Both the position numbers and the translations under genes were made by a program. The notes under the pieces were generated by a model that saw only the letters and a program-made list of their open reading frames with translations, searched no databases and had not been told where the DNA came from. Of a DNA stretch of 36,624 nt, positions 23,101-30,115 are shown piece after piece. Each line of letters opens with the position of its first letter. Position 1 is the stretch's first letter. Source of the DNA: a virus; the IMG/VR virus record IMGVR_UViG_3300046028_003357, positions 1-36,624 of that record. One strand, given 5' to 3'.

Positions 23101-26100
23101 CCACCGAGAGCGCGATCGCCACCGCCTGCTTCTGCGGTTTGCCGGCCTTCATTTCCCGGGAGACGTTGCTGCTGATCGACTTCTGGCTGTAGCCTTGCTT
23201 GAGTGGCATCTGCTTTCCTTTCTGCTTGGGTTTGGGTGTCGTAGATCCCGATGAGCTTGCCATCAGGACCGTAGAGCCTGTGCTTGGCGCCGCTGACGAT
23301 GCGGTAGCCCTCGTCGGAGTTGGTGACGAGCTTGTCGCCGATGGTCTCGGTAGGCATCCAGCGCATCTTGGACTTCTGGATGGCGTCCTCCGAGATACGG
23401 GCGCGGAAGTCCATCGGGGCTGTCGATCCGATGCGGTCCAGGCGGAAGTCGCGCACGAACTTGCGCCCGCCCTTCTCCTGCTCGTTTACGAAGTCACCGA
23501 GGAATTTTGCTTTCTCCAGACCAAAGATCTCGGCAGACCGGCGGGCGCCTTCACCGGCATCGAGGTTGGTGAAGTACGCGGCCAGGTCCGACATGAACCC
23601 GTCGACATTGTCCCACAGGCCGGCAGCCACACCGCCGTCGGGCGCCGTCAGCTTGTCCAAGGCGCCGCGGATCTTGCTGATGTCGATGGCCTTGATGACC
23701 GGGTTGTCGGCCTTGGATAGGTAGAAGCTGTAGGGCAGCACCTCGCGCTGGGAGAGGCGGATGCCGCTGTTGTACTTGCTGGTGAACTTGCCGGTCAGCC
23801 GGTTCTTCACCCGGCGGGTGGCTGCGCCGTAGTTCAGGAAGATGCTGTTGCCGGCGTCCATGGCCGCGTTGACGGCCCGGATCTTGTCCTTCATCCGGCT
23901 GCTGACCGCCTGGGACTGCTCGATGGCGGACAACTGCTGCGGGCTGAACCGGCCCAGGATCTCGCCATCGACCACGCGGGCTCCCGGAACTCCTTCAAGG
24001 ATTGTCCTGATGGCGGCGGTGTCTTTCTCCTCGCGGACGCGAATCTCCTCGTCTGAAAGGTTCCTGACGCTGCCGTCGGGCATCTTCTCAGCCACACCGA
24101 GGTCAACCAACTGCTTGGCGGCAATCGGGTTGGAGACATCCTGCGGTTTCAGGACCTTGCCCGGGCCTTCGTTCTCTATGGTGATGCGCTCATCCAGCTT
24201 GCGCCGGGCACGTACCAGATCGCGCAGCATGGCGTTCACCTGGGGCGATGCCTGCTTCAGATCAGGGAACAGGACCGAATCAGTCGGCTTCACGCCAAAG
24301 GTTCGCTCAATGGTCGCCGCGGCATCGGCCAAGGCCCGGCTGGCGTTCTGGGTCAGAGCCAGGTCGAGAAGTTGCCTGGTAAGCCCCGTGAAGCCCTTCA
24401 GCAGTGCGTCAGGCTTCTGACCTGCCAAAAGCCCGGCGAAGTGCTCTGCAGCCAGCTCCGAGGCAACGTAGCCTGCCTTCTTGTCGATGGTGTCGTACTG
24501 GGCGAGCTGGTCGGCACGCTGCTGATTGCCTGCAGCCAGCTTGTCGCGGTACTGGTTGAAGCGGGCCTCGATCTCGGCGTCATTGAAAGCGCCCTCGGCC
24601 AGCTTGCGGATGGTGTCGCCTTCCTGAATCCAACGGCCAACCAGCGCATCCTTGATCTCGGTGGCACCGCCCTCGAGCTGAGTGGTTTTCTCTAGAGCAT
24701 GGAACAGCTCGTGGCCGAGCGTGTAGAGCGGGCCGTCGCCAGTGCCCTTACCGATGATGTCGGCGTTGATGAATATGGTGGGCCGTTCAGCTTGTTCAAA
24801 CTGCACGCCACGGATGTTGTCGCCGAACTTTTCGGCCATCTGAGCGTTGGAACGGTAGAGGATATCGACATCCCCGAACTTGCCGCGCACCAATCCCTGC
24901 AGATCCATCAGCGCCGAGGCAGCATCCACACCGTGCTGATCGCGCACCCGCTCAAACAGCGCCTTGGTTGTCGGGTCTTGCTGGGCGTCAATGAACCGCC
25001 CGAGGTCTCCGGCACGTGCCTCCTTGGCGGCCTTGCCTGTGAGCCGCTCGAAACCGCGGGCACCGAGAGCACCGGCTGCGCCCTGAACAAGGCCAGATCC
25101 AAGGCCTGCAGCAGCCCCTTCCTCGCCACCGGACAAAAAGCCCAAGCCTGTACCAACCGTTGCGCCTTCAATTCCTCCGGCAAGCCCCCTCAGTGAGGCA
25201 TCCAACGCAGCGTCCCCACCGTACTGCCCGACCACACCAAGCATACGCTGGCGTAGGTTGGCACCCGGGGCAGCACCGATGGCCTCCAGAGGCCCGATGC
25301 GCGAAGGCTGGGTCATCAGGTTCTCGCCAGCCCGTGTCAGCGCTTCGCCAGCCTCGCGTGCGGTACGGATGCCGGCAGGAATGGCAGCGAAGGCTGCGGC
25401 CTCCGGTGCAATACCGAGGGCTCCTGCGATACCGGCGGTGGCCGCGGTGCTGCGGAGGCCTTCAGGGGTCATCCCCAAGGCTTCCGCTGTCATGCGCTCG
25501 GCAGCACCGGCAACGCGCTCCAGAGGCCTTGCAGCCCCGGCAATGGCACGCCCAGTGAGTTGAGTGCCTTTACCGACAGCGCGGGTGGCGAGTTTGCCTG
25601 CGCCAAATATTTCACCAACGCCTGGGAGAGCCAGCGTCGGGTCGAGGATCATGGACACGCCCTGGACAAACTCCGGGTTGGTCAGCTCTGGCGGAACGAA
25701 CAGGCCCTCCTCGCCACGCTCCAGTCGGGCTGTGGTGTTGGCAAAGTCGCGGGCCTCGAGGAACTGCTGGTAGCGGGACTCCGGTGTGCCGGTGCCTGCC
25801 ACGAGGTCCTTGAACTTAAAAAGAGGCGAGGCCGGGTCTTGAGACTGCGCCACGAGGCCGTAGAGCTGCCGGGTGCCTTGGGCCGCGCCCTCGATGTAGT
25901 TGAGCGGGTTGACGGCTGCACCCTGCGCACCCTGCGATATGGCGCTACCGATCATACCGGCAGCAGCATCGACAGACTGCGCGATGGTGTTGATCCAGTC
26001 GGTCTGCTTGTTCTTCGCGTACTCCTCGTACTTCAGGTAGTCGTCGACCGATGGTTTGTAGGCCGGGTCCTGCATGGCACCGGCAATGTCCTCGCCGGTG

Positions 26101-26198
26101 GCTGGGAACTGCTCGGACAGAATCCGCTGGGCCTCATCCTGGCCAACAGAATCAGGAAACTCAACAACCTGAGAGCCGACCTGGATCTGGTATGGCAT
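20097..26198 (-). CDS. Giant polyvalent virion protein with metallopeptidase and ADP-ribosyltransferase-like parts
   Basis: The protein has 2033 residues. The N-terminal 400 are Ala/Gly-rich with helical and possibly membrane-active stretches. A zincin-type metallopeptidase is marked by GHELFHALEK (HExxH at 496-500), with a likely third ligand in ASELAAEHF (E581 or E585). An ADP-ribosyltransferase-like module spans about 1713-1973: VYHGTPTGGFNVFD (1748-1761), then SFTTDKKAAEGYSKR. An R-x-M-P motif recurs six times (946, 1067, 1376, 1638, 1709, 1974) at module borders. Two related segments with RLYGPxGxLIGI occur at 965-994 and 1992-2026. Such proteins are packaged in the virion and injected with DNA to modify host targets. 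Residues 997-1049 are low-complexity and overlap a nested gene. Confidence 0.85.
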   Translation of the reverse strand: MPYQIQVGSQVVEFPDSVGQDEAQRILSEQFPATGEDIAGAMQDPAYKPSVDDYLKYEEYAKNKQTDWINTIAQSVDAAAGMIGSAISQGAQGAAVNPLNYIEGAAQGTRQLYGLVAQSQDPASPLFKFKDLVAGTGTPESRYQQFLEARDFANTTARLERGEEGLFVPPELTNPEFVQGVSMILDPTLALPGVGEIFGAGKLATRAVGKGTQLTGRAIAGAARPLERVAGAAERMTAEALGMTPEGLRSTAATAGIAGALGIAPEAAAFAAIPAGIRTAREAGEALTRAGENLMTQPSRIGPLEAIGAAPGANLRQRMLGVVGQYGGDAALDASLRGLAGGIEGATVGTGLGFLSGGEEGAAAGLGSGLVQGAAGALGARGFERLTGKAAKEARAGDLGRFIDAQQDPTTKALFERVRDQHGVDAASALMDLQGLVRGKFGDVDILYRSNAQMAEKFGDNIRGVQFEQAERPTIFINADIIGKGTGDGPLYTLGHELFHALEKTTQLEGGATEIKDALVGRWIQEGDTIRKLAEGAFNDAEIEARFNQYRDKLAAGNQQRADQLAQYDTIDKKAGYVASELAAEHFAGLLAGQKPDALLKGFTGLTRQLLDLALTQNASRALADAAATIERTFGVKPTDSVLFPDLKQASPQVNAMLRDLVRARRKLDERITIENEGPGKVLKPQDVSNPIAAKQLVDLGVAEKMPDGSVRNLSDEEIRVREEKDTAAIRTILEGVPGARVVDGEILGRFSPQQLSAIEQSQAVSSRMKDKIRAVNAAMDAGNSIFLNYGAATRRVKNRLTGKFTSKYNSGIRLSQREVLPYSFYLSKADNPVIKAIDISKIRGALDKLTAPDGGVAAGLWDNVDGFMSDLAAYFTNLDAGEGARRSAEIFGLEKAKFLGDFVNEQEKGGRKFVRDFRLDRIGSTAPMDFRARISEDAIQKSKMRWMPTETIGDKLVTNSDEGYRIVSGAKHRLYGPDGKLIGIYDTQTQAERKADATQARLQPEVDQQQRLPGNEGRQTAEAGGGDRALGGAEGQGQVGTVRQAGDVVIAPDSETFTIPKADIGRFMPASDKVKLEDYADRKIIALAADRMGIGEMAVGPTGAKRKLSVLGQGGRGFMNIFNGGGWAFSDQATADRFISRLKKDADPNGNVIVGITVQSPINHLKNQTGQLAYIEAMQAAIDSKTITKKAANSQIAAMSSAIVNSTAKSIKQSARDKFSKINSLADLKNAVQNKQLNFADMEPLLTQMQRKALPITAKELTAAGISPADIARDIADPELADVPFGSVVALLGVNVKQAPEKTGFHYSYPWTIHGETIGYLDKFYNISDLSTEKRIRNAQGIVTAQPLQTVMPVMDNIINTIKTKQGIPSVPSERFMPSSLTARDINAIAAEVGGGDVKGGAKAFGAFMRSMRDKGITLRDVVKSYGITLSSIQRQELPVSTIKKNWPDAPFAEGTKVRPEDAFAQLLGTPEGQQYLNAAERGVFDEQAADAVVQKFRSFGFHNKLKEQMKTAVEQFYPKAQEIIDAVNSMPTDKFIDYVRNNFKGISYGKVGFWSGQLGRGDIPTFDSRQGKLVYGKEVPVTKQVLMEQKDRLTQLGIKVPAAFKDFAQTLLHHEVWDRLNQSDTEHGPIKEAMLRYMPSDMASGRGVNTHREAMDLFEKGYRIYGAPYDGMEDPIRLKKIDEIENYDPENLWAVPSKKIAAAISVRNMPASDTDYLSAVKAGDTATAQRMVDEAAKAAGYTIGPVYHGTPTGGFNVFDKRMRGETSGVSRQAFSFTTDKKAAEGYSKRLGDEAVRLDAGLRVANDAMRMFDEDVAAQEYFSSKGYSSVDDGMLPEFDWGSIDDVPEFIKELRGYAKDLKPINKRLSDSFIEAAKVMTSTKAVPEVKRVFLRIPEGAPVFQATPQTLGQVMSGFSAENQPTKAGIVELPGNERIYYVADSSQVKLVDAITKDDAGNIIPLSQRFKATSEDIRYMPQPDSAMPGAYSFPGGYRAIPGKAKGSLRLYGPAGSLIGIASSLEEAQRIIRRKTRP
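23051..23209 (-). CDS. Nested 52-residue gene inside the giant protein gene (DUF6496-like family)
   Basis: This gene is in another frame, wholly inside the 2033-codon gene. It encodes MPLKQGYSQKSISSNVSREM, then KAGKPQKQAVAIALSVARKA and a basic tail ending RFDKRGM. This closely matches a small phage protein family I recognise by its ISSN-x(n)-G-x-PQKQAVAIAL core (DUF6496-like). An AGGA lies 6 bases before the ATG. The large protein in this stretch is a Gln/Gly/Glu-rich linker with no recognisable fold, which supports the small frame as the constrained one. It is basic and probably DNA-associated; function is unknown. Confidence 0.8.
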   Translation of the reverse strand: MPLKQGYSQKSISSNVSREMKAGKPQKQAVAIALSVARKAKAKSGRFDKRGM

Positions 26199-26200
26199 AA

Positions 26201-27730
26201 TTACTCGATGCGCTTAGTGACGGGGTTGTACTTACGGACACTGCCTTGGGTCTGACCTTCTTGACCGACGCCCATCTGGCGCAGGTAGTCATCAGCGAAC
26301 CGACCGATGCCGGCCTTCATGGACTTGAAGACAGTCGAGCGCAGGTTGGCCTTTTGCTTGAGCACCTTGTCGCTGTCGCCAGGTTGCGGGAAGTACTGGC
26401 GGTCTGCGGCGGAATACTCGTCCTTGCCAATGGCAGCGCCGGACTCCTTGCGCAAAGCAGCGGCAATCCAGTTCTCCTTGGCCGCCTCATAGATCTTGCG
26501 GTCGTCGGAACGCAGACGCTCCGGTGTAAACCCAAACTCGGTAAGGCCTCCCGGACGATAGCCACGGCCAACCACGTCGTTGATCGTGCTTTCGTTGAGC
26601 ATCATGCGCGAAGCAAAGCCTAGCGAGTTGGATTGCCCCTCGGTCAGGTCCTTGCCCTCGACCATCTTTGGCGCCGGTAGGATGTCGACCTTGCCGTCCG
26701 CACGCACCACGGTGATGCCGCCGGGCAGCGTCTGGGACTCGACCTGGATTGGCCGAGGCGTTCCGGTGGCCTCCAGCACGCTTCTGATGGCGTCAGGATT
26801 GATCGGAGCACCCAAGCGCTGGAACACGTCGACCGCTTGCTTGAAGCGTTCCTGATAGCCGACGGGCTGCGTCTCGGTGGCCGTGCGCTGGATGGGCTGA
26901 GACTCGAAAGCCGGGACTTCGCGCTGCGGGATGGGTGCAATACCGGAAGGCTGGGCTGCCTGAACCTGCGCAGAAGGAGTGAACTGCGAGCGATTAGTGC
27001 CAGCCGGGATGGGCATGATGTTGCGCCCAAGGCCCATGGTATACTGATCGGCACCACCAAAGCGCATACCGCCAAAGGTCGGGGCCTGCGGCATCTGCGG
27101 TGCCGGAGGCTGCTGGATTGTGCCGCCTGGTATCTGCTGCACCTGGTAGAACGGCGTGTAGGGCTGCTGCTCCGCGGGAAGCATCAGGCTGCTGCTGATG
27201 ATTGCCGGAGGAGCAGGCACCGTGACTTCCTGCGTGGTCGGAAGCTGTGCAACCTGGGATATGGCCTGTTCAAGCCCAAGGCGTCGGGCCTCGGCGCCTT
27301 GAGCTGTCTGCAGGTTGAAGCGGGCGGCCTCGGCCTGAATATCCTGTAGTTCCCTTGCCCGCTGCTTATCAGCCCGATCAAGGAAGAACTCAGCATTGAG
27401 CAGCGTGGCCTTCTTCTGCGGGATGGACATTGACGAGAACTTCTCGATGTCGCCAAGCAGCTTCGACTCGGGGCTGTTCTTGTCCATGATGTTGCCGCTC
27501 TGGGCAACAGTGTTCAGATACGGGGCCAGCGACTCGAGCCGGGTCTGCAGGAACTCGTTCTCCGCCTTGTTCTGCCCGTATCGAGCCAGCGACTCGCCGA
27601 TGGCATTGCCGATCTGCTGCATACCAGCACCGATGTTGCGCCCGGCTTGCGAGTAGGCCTCAATGTAGCCGGAAGGCACGGCCTGTGGGCCTCCACCTTG
27701 GTAGCCTGCTGAATAGCCGTATGTTGCCAT
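26201..27730 (-). CDS. Internal virion / DNA-ejection protein
   Basis: The protein has 509 residues from the ATG at 27730, with GGAGG 7 bases upstream. The N-terminal part is Gly/Tyr-rich then helical, and the middle is Pro/Gln-rich. The C-terminus has NWIAAALRKESGAAIGKDEY followed by RQYFPQPGDSDKVLKQK, a conserved block I recognise from internal virion or ejection proteins of many tailed phages. It likely sits in the head with the giant protein next to it and helps form the ejection channel. The giant gene ATG follows two bases after this stop. Confidence 0.75.
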   Translation of the reverse strand: MATYGYSAGYQGGGPQAVPSGYIEAYSQAGRNIGAGMQQIGNAIGESLARYGQNKAENEFLQTRLESLAPYLNTVAQSGNIMDKNSPESKLLGDIEKFSSMSIPQKKATLLNAEFFLDRADKQRARELQDIQAEAARFNLQTAQGAEARRLGLEQAISQVAQLPTTQEVTVPAPPAIISSSLMLPAEQQPYTPFYQVQQIPGGTIQQPPAPQMPQAPTFGGMRFGGADQYTMGLGRNIMPIPAGTNRSQFTPSAQVQAAQPSGIAPIPQREVPAFESQPIQRTATETQPVGYQERFKQAVDVFQRLGAPINPDAIRSVLEATGTPRPIQVESQTLPGGITVVRADGKVDILPAPKMVEGKDLTEGQSNSLGFASRMMLNESTINDVVGRGYRPGGLTEFGFTPERLRSDDRKIYEAAKENWIAAALRKESGAAIGKDEYSAADRQYFPQPGDSDKVLKQKANLRSTVFKSMKAGIGRFADDYLRQMGVGQEGQTQGSVRKYNPVTKRIE

Positions 27731-27733
27731 AGA

Positions 27734-28585
27734 TTAGCCTCCAAAGAGTTTCCCGAAACCGCCAGCAGAGCCGGCACCACTAAACAATCCGCCGCCGATG
27801 CTTCCCAAAGCACCGAGTCCGCCGCCGATGAGTCCTGACGTGGCAGACGCACCAGCAGCCCGGGCAGCACCAACCGCCTGCTGGTTGCCTGCATAGATGT
27901 TGGATGCGTAGGCGCTCTCTGGGTTGAAGAGCTGGCCAGGGTTAAATCCCGAGGCTTGGCCTACGAAGCCCTGCGAACCTGCAAAGGCCTGCGACGGGCG
28001 CCCCAGCACCTGCTGGAATACGTCGCCGTAGACTCCCTGGCCTGCCTGCAGCGCCCCCATGGCCTGCTGCTGGCGCTGCTGTTGGAGCCCGGCACCGATC
28101 ATCTGGGAGCGGAGAGCTTCTTGTAGCGCGGCATTGGGTCCCTGAGCCATACCGCGGGCGGATGCGGCCACCCGGGCCTGCTGCTGCGCCATGCGCTGTT
28201 GCTCCGGGGTCAGCCGGGAGCCGGCAAGGAGATTGGACGTGGCGTTCTGGGCCAGAATGTCGGCAATGCGGGTCTGATCAGGAGCAAAGCCTTGGATGGC
28301 TGCACGGGCTTGAGGCCCGAGCTTGGCAATGTCGGCAATGTCACCAGCCCGAGAAGAGGCACGGCTCGCAGCCTCGGTGCGTCCCATGGCCGGAGCAATC
28401 TGCTCTTCGTACAACTTCAGCAGCTCCGGGGTCGCCTGCTTCAGCATATCAATAGTCAGCGCCTGATACTTGGGCGCAAACTGTGCCTCGGCGGCGTACT
28501 TCTCCGGCGCCAGATCAATTTGGCTGCGGAGCGTGTCCCGGGTTTCCTGAGCGTAGTTGCGTGCTGGAGGTGCTTCGACTGTCAT
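27734..28585 (-). CDS. Structural internal virion protein, Gln/Ala-rich
   Basis: The protein has 283 residues. It is Ala/Gln-rich and helical (RLTPEQQRMAQQQARVAASA), with a Gly-rich hydrophobic C-terminus (GLIGGGLGALGSIGGGLFSG) that could insert into a membrane or pack against a partner. Its place between the GNAT-like gene and the ejection protein matches the first internal core protein of T7-like phages. No enzymatic motif. The stop is four bases before the next gene ATG. Confidence 0.65.
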   Translation of the reverse strand: MTVEAPPARNYAQETRDTLRSQIDLAPEKYAAEAQFAPKYQALTIDMLKQATPELLKLYEEQIAPAMGRTEAASRASSRAGDIADIAKLGPQARAAIQGFAPDQTRIADILAQNATSNLLAGSRLTPEQQRMAQQQARVAASARGMAQGPNAALQEALRSQMIGAGLQQQRQQQAMGALQAGQGVYGDVFQQVLGRPSQAFAGSQGFVGQASGFNPGQLFNPESAYASNIYAGNQQAVGAARAAGASATSGLIGGGLGALGSIGGGLFSGAGSAGGFGKLFGG

Positions 28586-28986
28586 ATCATTTTCGAGGCC
28601 ATCCTATAGATCGGCATCGAGCCTTTCTTGTAGGTGGTCAGTTTGCCGTTTCGATAGCCGATGGCCGGGAGGATTGCAGCCTCCGGTCGGTCGTGGAAGA
28701 ACTTAGCCGCCACTGCCATGGCGAATACCGCGCAGTCGGCAGCGAACTGGTGCCAGTACCAATGGTCACCGTTGGGGTCGTTGGGCTGCCATGCCCAGGC
28801 CTTGGGCTCCTGGCCCATCTGACGCCAGCCTACAAGCACGGCCACCACGTGGTCGTCCTGGCAGGCAATCTTGAGCGTGCCCTGTTCCGCATGGAACAGC
28901 ACGTAGTCATCGACTGCCTCGCGGGTCCATCCCTTGAAGCTGTCGGGCACCTTGGCCAGAAGGTAGTCTGTGATTTCCTTGATCAA
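28582..28986 (-). CDS. GNAT-like protein of the internal virion module
   Basis: The protein has 134 residues. The sequence runs from a helix through KIACQDDHVVAVLVGWRQMG and ends RPEAAILPAIGYRNGKLTTY, a layout seen in small acetyltransferase-like proteins next to phage internal virion genes. The acetyl-CoA loop is not convincing, so a catalytic role is uncertain. It overlaps its neighbours by four bases on each side. Confidence 0.55.
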   Translation of the reverse strand: MIKEITDYLLAKVPDSFKGWTREAVDDYVLFHAEQGTLKIACQDDHVVAVLVGWRQMGQEPKAWAWQPNDPNGDHWYWHQFAADCAVFAMAVAAKFFHDRPEAAILPAIGYRNGKLTTYKKGSMPIYRMASKMI

Positions 28987-29381
28987 TCTTGCGGGAGGGC
29001 TCGGGTTTGGAAGATGTAAATCTCACTCTGCTGTGAGGCTCCGGTGATCGTATCAAAGGCACGTGCCACAATGTACAGCGTGACGTAGGATGCGGCCCCA
29101 GGGAACACCGAGGTCATTGTGAACGGCGCTGTGTATGTCTGGAACGCTGACGTGTTCTCAATTTGCCTAATGTATTCGATCTCTGAATTGACATCGAACT
29201 TGATTGTCGTCGTTGCTGGTATGGTTCTACCAAAAAGATCGGCAATCGTTATAAGTGTCGAATTGGGCGCGATGATTACCTCAAGACTCTGTGGGTCGAT
29301 GGATGCGCTGTTGGAATAGATGATCGGCACCGTCGTTCCCGTCGGTGTCGCTGCTCCCTCGTTGAACCAGGCTGCGTGCAT
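28983..29381 (-). CDS. Structural or tail accessory protein
   Basis: This encodes 132 residues from the ATG at 29381, sharing TAATG with the upstream gene stop. It is rich in Thr, Ile and aromatic residues and probably beta-structured (FDVNSEIEYIRQIENTSAFQ). Position among tail and fibre genes suggests a virion component. No family is recognised. Confidence 0.6.
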   Translation of the reverse strand: MHAAWFNEGAATPTGTTVPIIYSNSASIDPQSLEVIIAPNSTLITIADLFGRTIPATTTIKFDVNSEIEYIRQIENTSAFQTYTAPFTMTSVFPGAASYVTLYIVARAFDTITGASQQSEIYIFQTRALPQD

Positions 29382-30109
29382 TAGGCTGCGAAGTTGGCCA
29401 CCTGTTTGCCGTAGACGTTGGACCCGATGCAAGTGAAGACAAACAAGTCAGCCTTGTTTGCTCCAGTGGTCAGTGTCGGGGTTACTCCACCCTGCCAGTA
29501 AATGGTCTTTCCGGTGGCTACCCAAGCAGTGATTGCAAGAGTTCCGCCTGCGGTCTGTTTCACCTTTACCAACACGGTCTTGCCATCGTCGTTGGCTCCG
29601 AACGTTAGTGTGATGGTCGGGTTGGTTGGCGGCGTCAGGTTCCAAGTAAGGCTGGTTCCGACGTTGACGGTGGGCGTTGCCGAGCTGCTGGACTGCGGCG
29701 CGGTTGAGAGCTTGGCCGATGTGATGGAGTTGTCCTTCACCCGGATGTCGGTGCCACTGGTCTCAATCGTGGTGCCGTCCGGGTTTAGGGACAGCATCGT
29801 TTTCACGTTGGCCACCGTCAGATCAAGTGCCACTGCAGTCGACCCGGTGTTGTTGCCCTTGATCGTGTTGGCCGGCATCGTCGCCAGCTTGGCGTTGGTG
29901 ACCGCGTTGTCCGCAATCTTGCTGGTGGTGACCGCCAGATCCTGAATGGCCGCGGTGTTCACCGAGCCTGACCCGAGTGTCAGCGTGCCGCCGTCAATGG
30001 TGCCAGTGATATTGACCGTGGGCGTGCCCAGCAGGTTGAGCGTCGAGGCCGACAGTGTGGTCGTCGGGCTGATCGTGGTGCCAGGGGTGACGTTTACGAA
30101 GAGTGGCAT
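29381..30109 (-). CDS. Short tail fibre-like protein
   Basis: The protein has 242 residues. Thr/Asn-rich beta-repeats ([40 protein letters not shown]) are typical of phage fibre shafts. The C-terminal part ([20 protein letters not shown] and [20 protein letters not shown]) resembles a trimeric appendage tip. It follows the large tail tubular gene by six bases. It probably forms a host-contact or decoration element. Confidence 0.7.
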   Translation of the reverse strand: MPLFVNVTPGTTISPTTTLSASTLNLLGTPTVNITGTIDGGTLTLGSGSVNTAAIQDLAVTTSKIADNAVTNAKLATMPANTIKGNNTGSTAVALDLTVANVKTMLSLNPDGTTIETSGTDIRVKDNSITSAKLSTAPQSSSSATPTVNVGTSLTWNLTPPTNPTITLTFGANDDGKTVLVKVKQTAGGTLAITAWVATGKTIYWQGGVTPTLTTGANKADLFVFTCIGSNVYGKQVANFAA

Positions 30110-30115
30110 GGTGGT

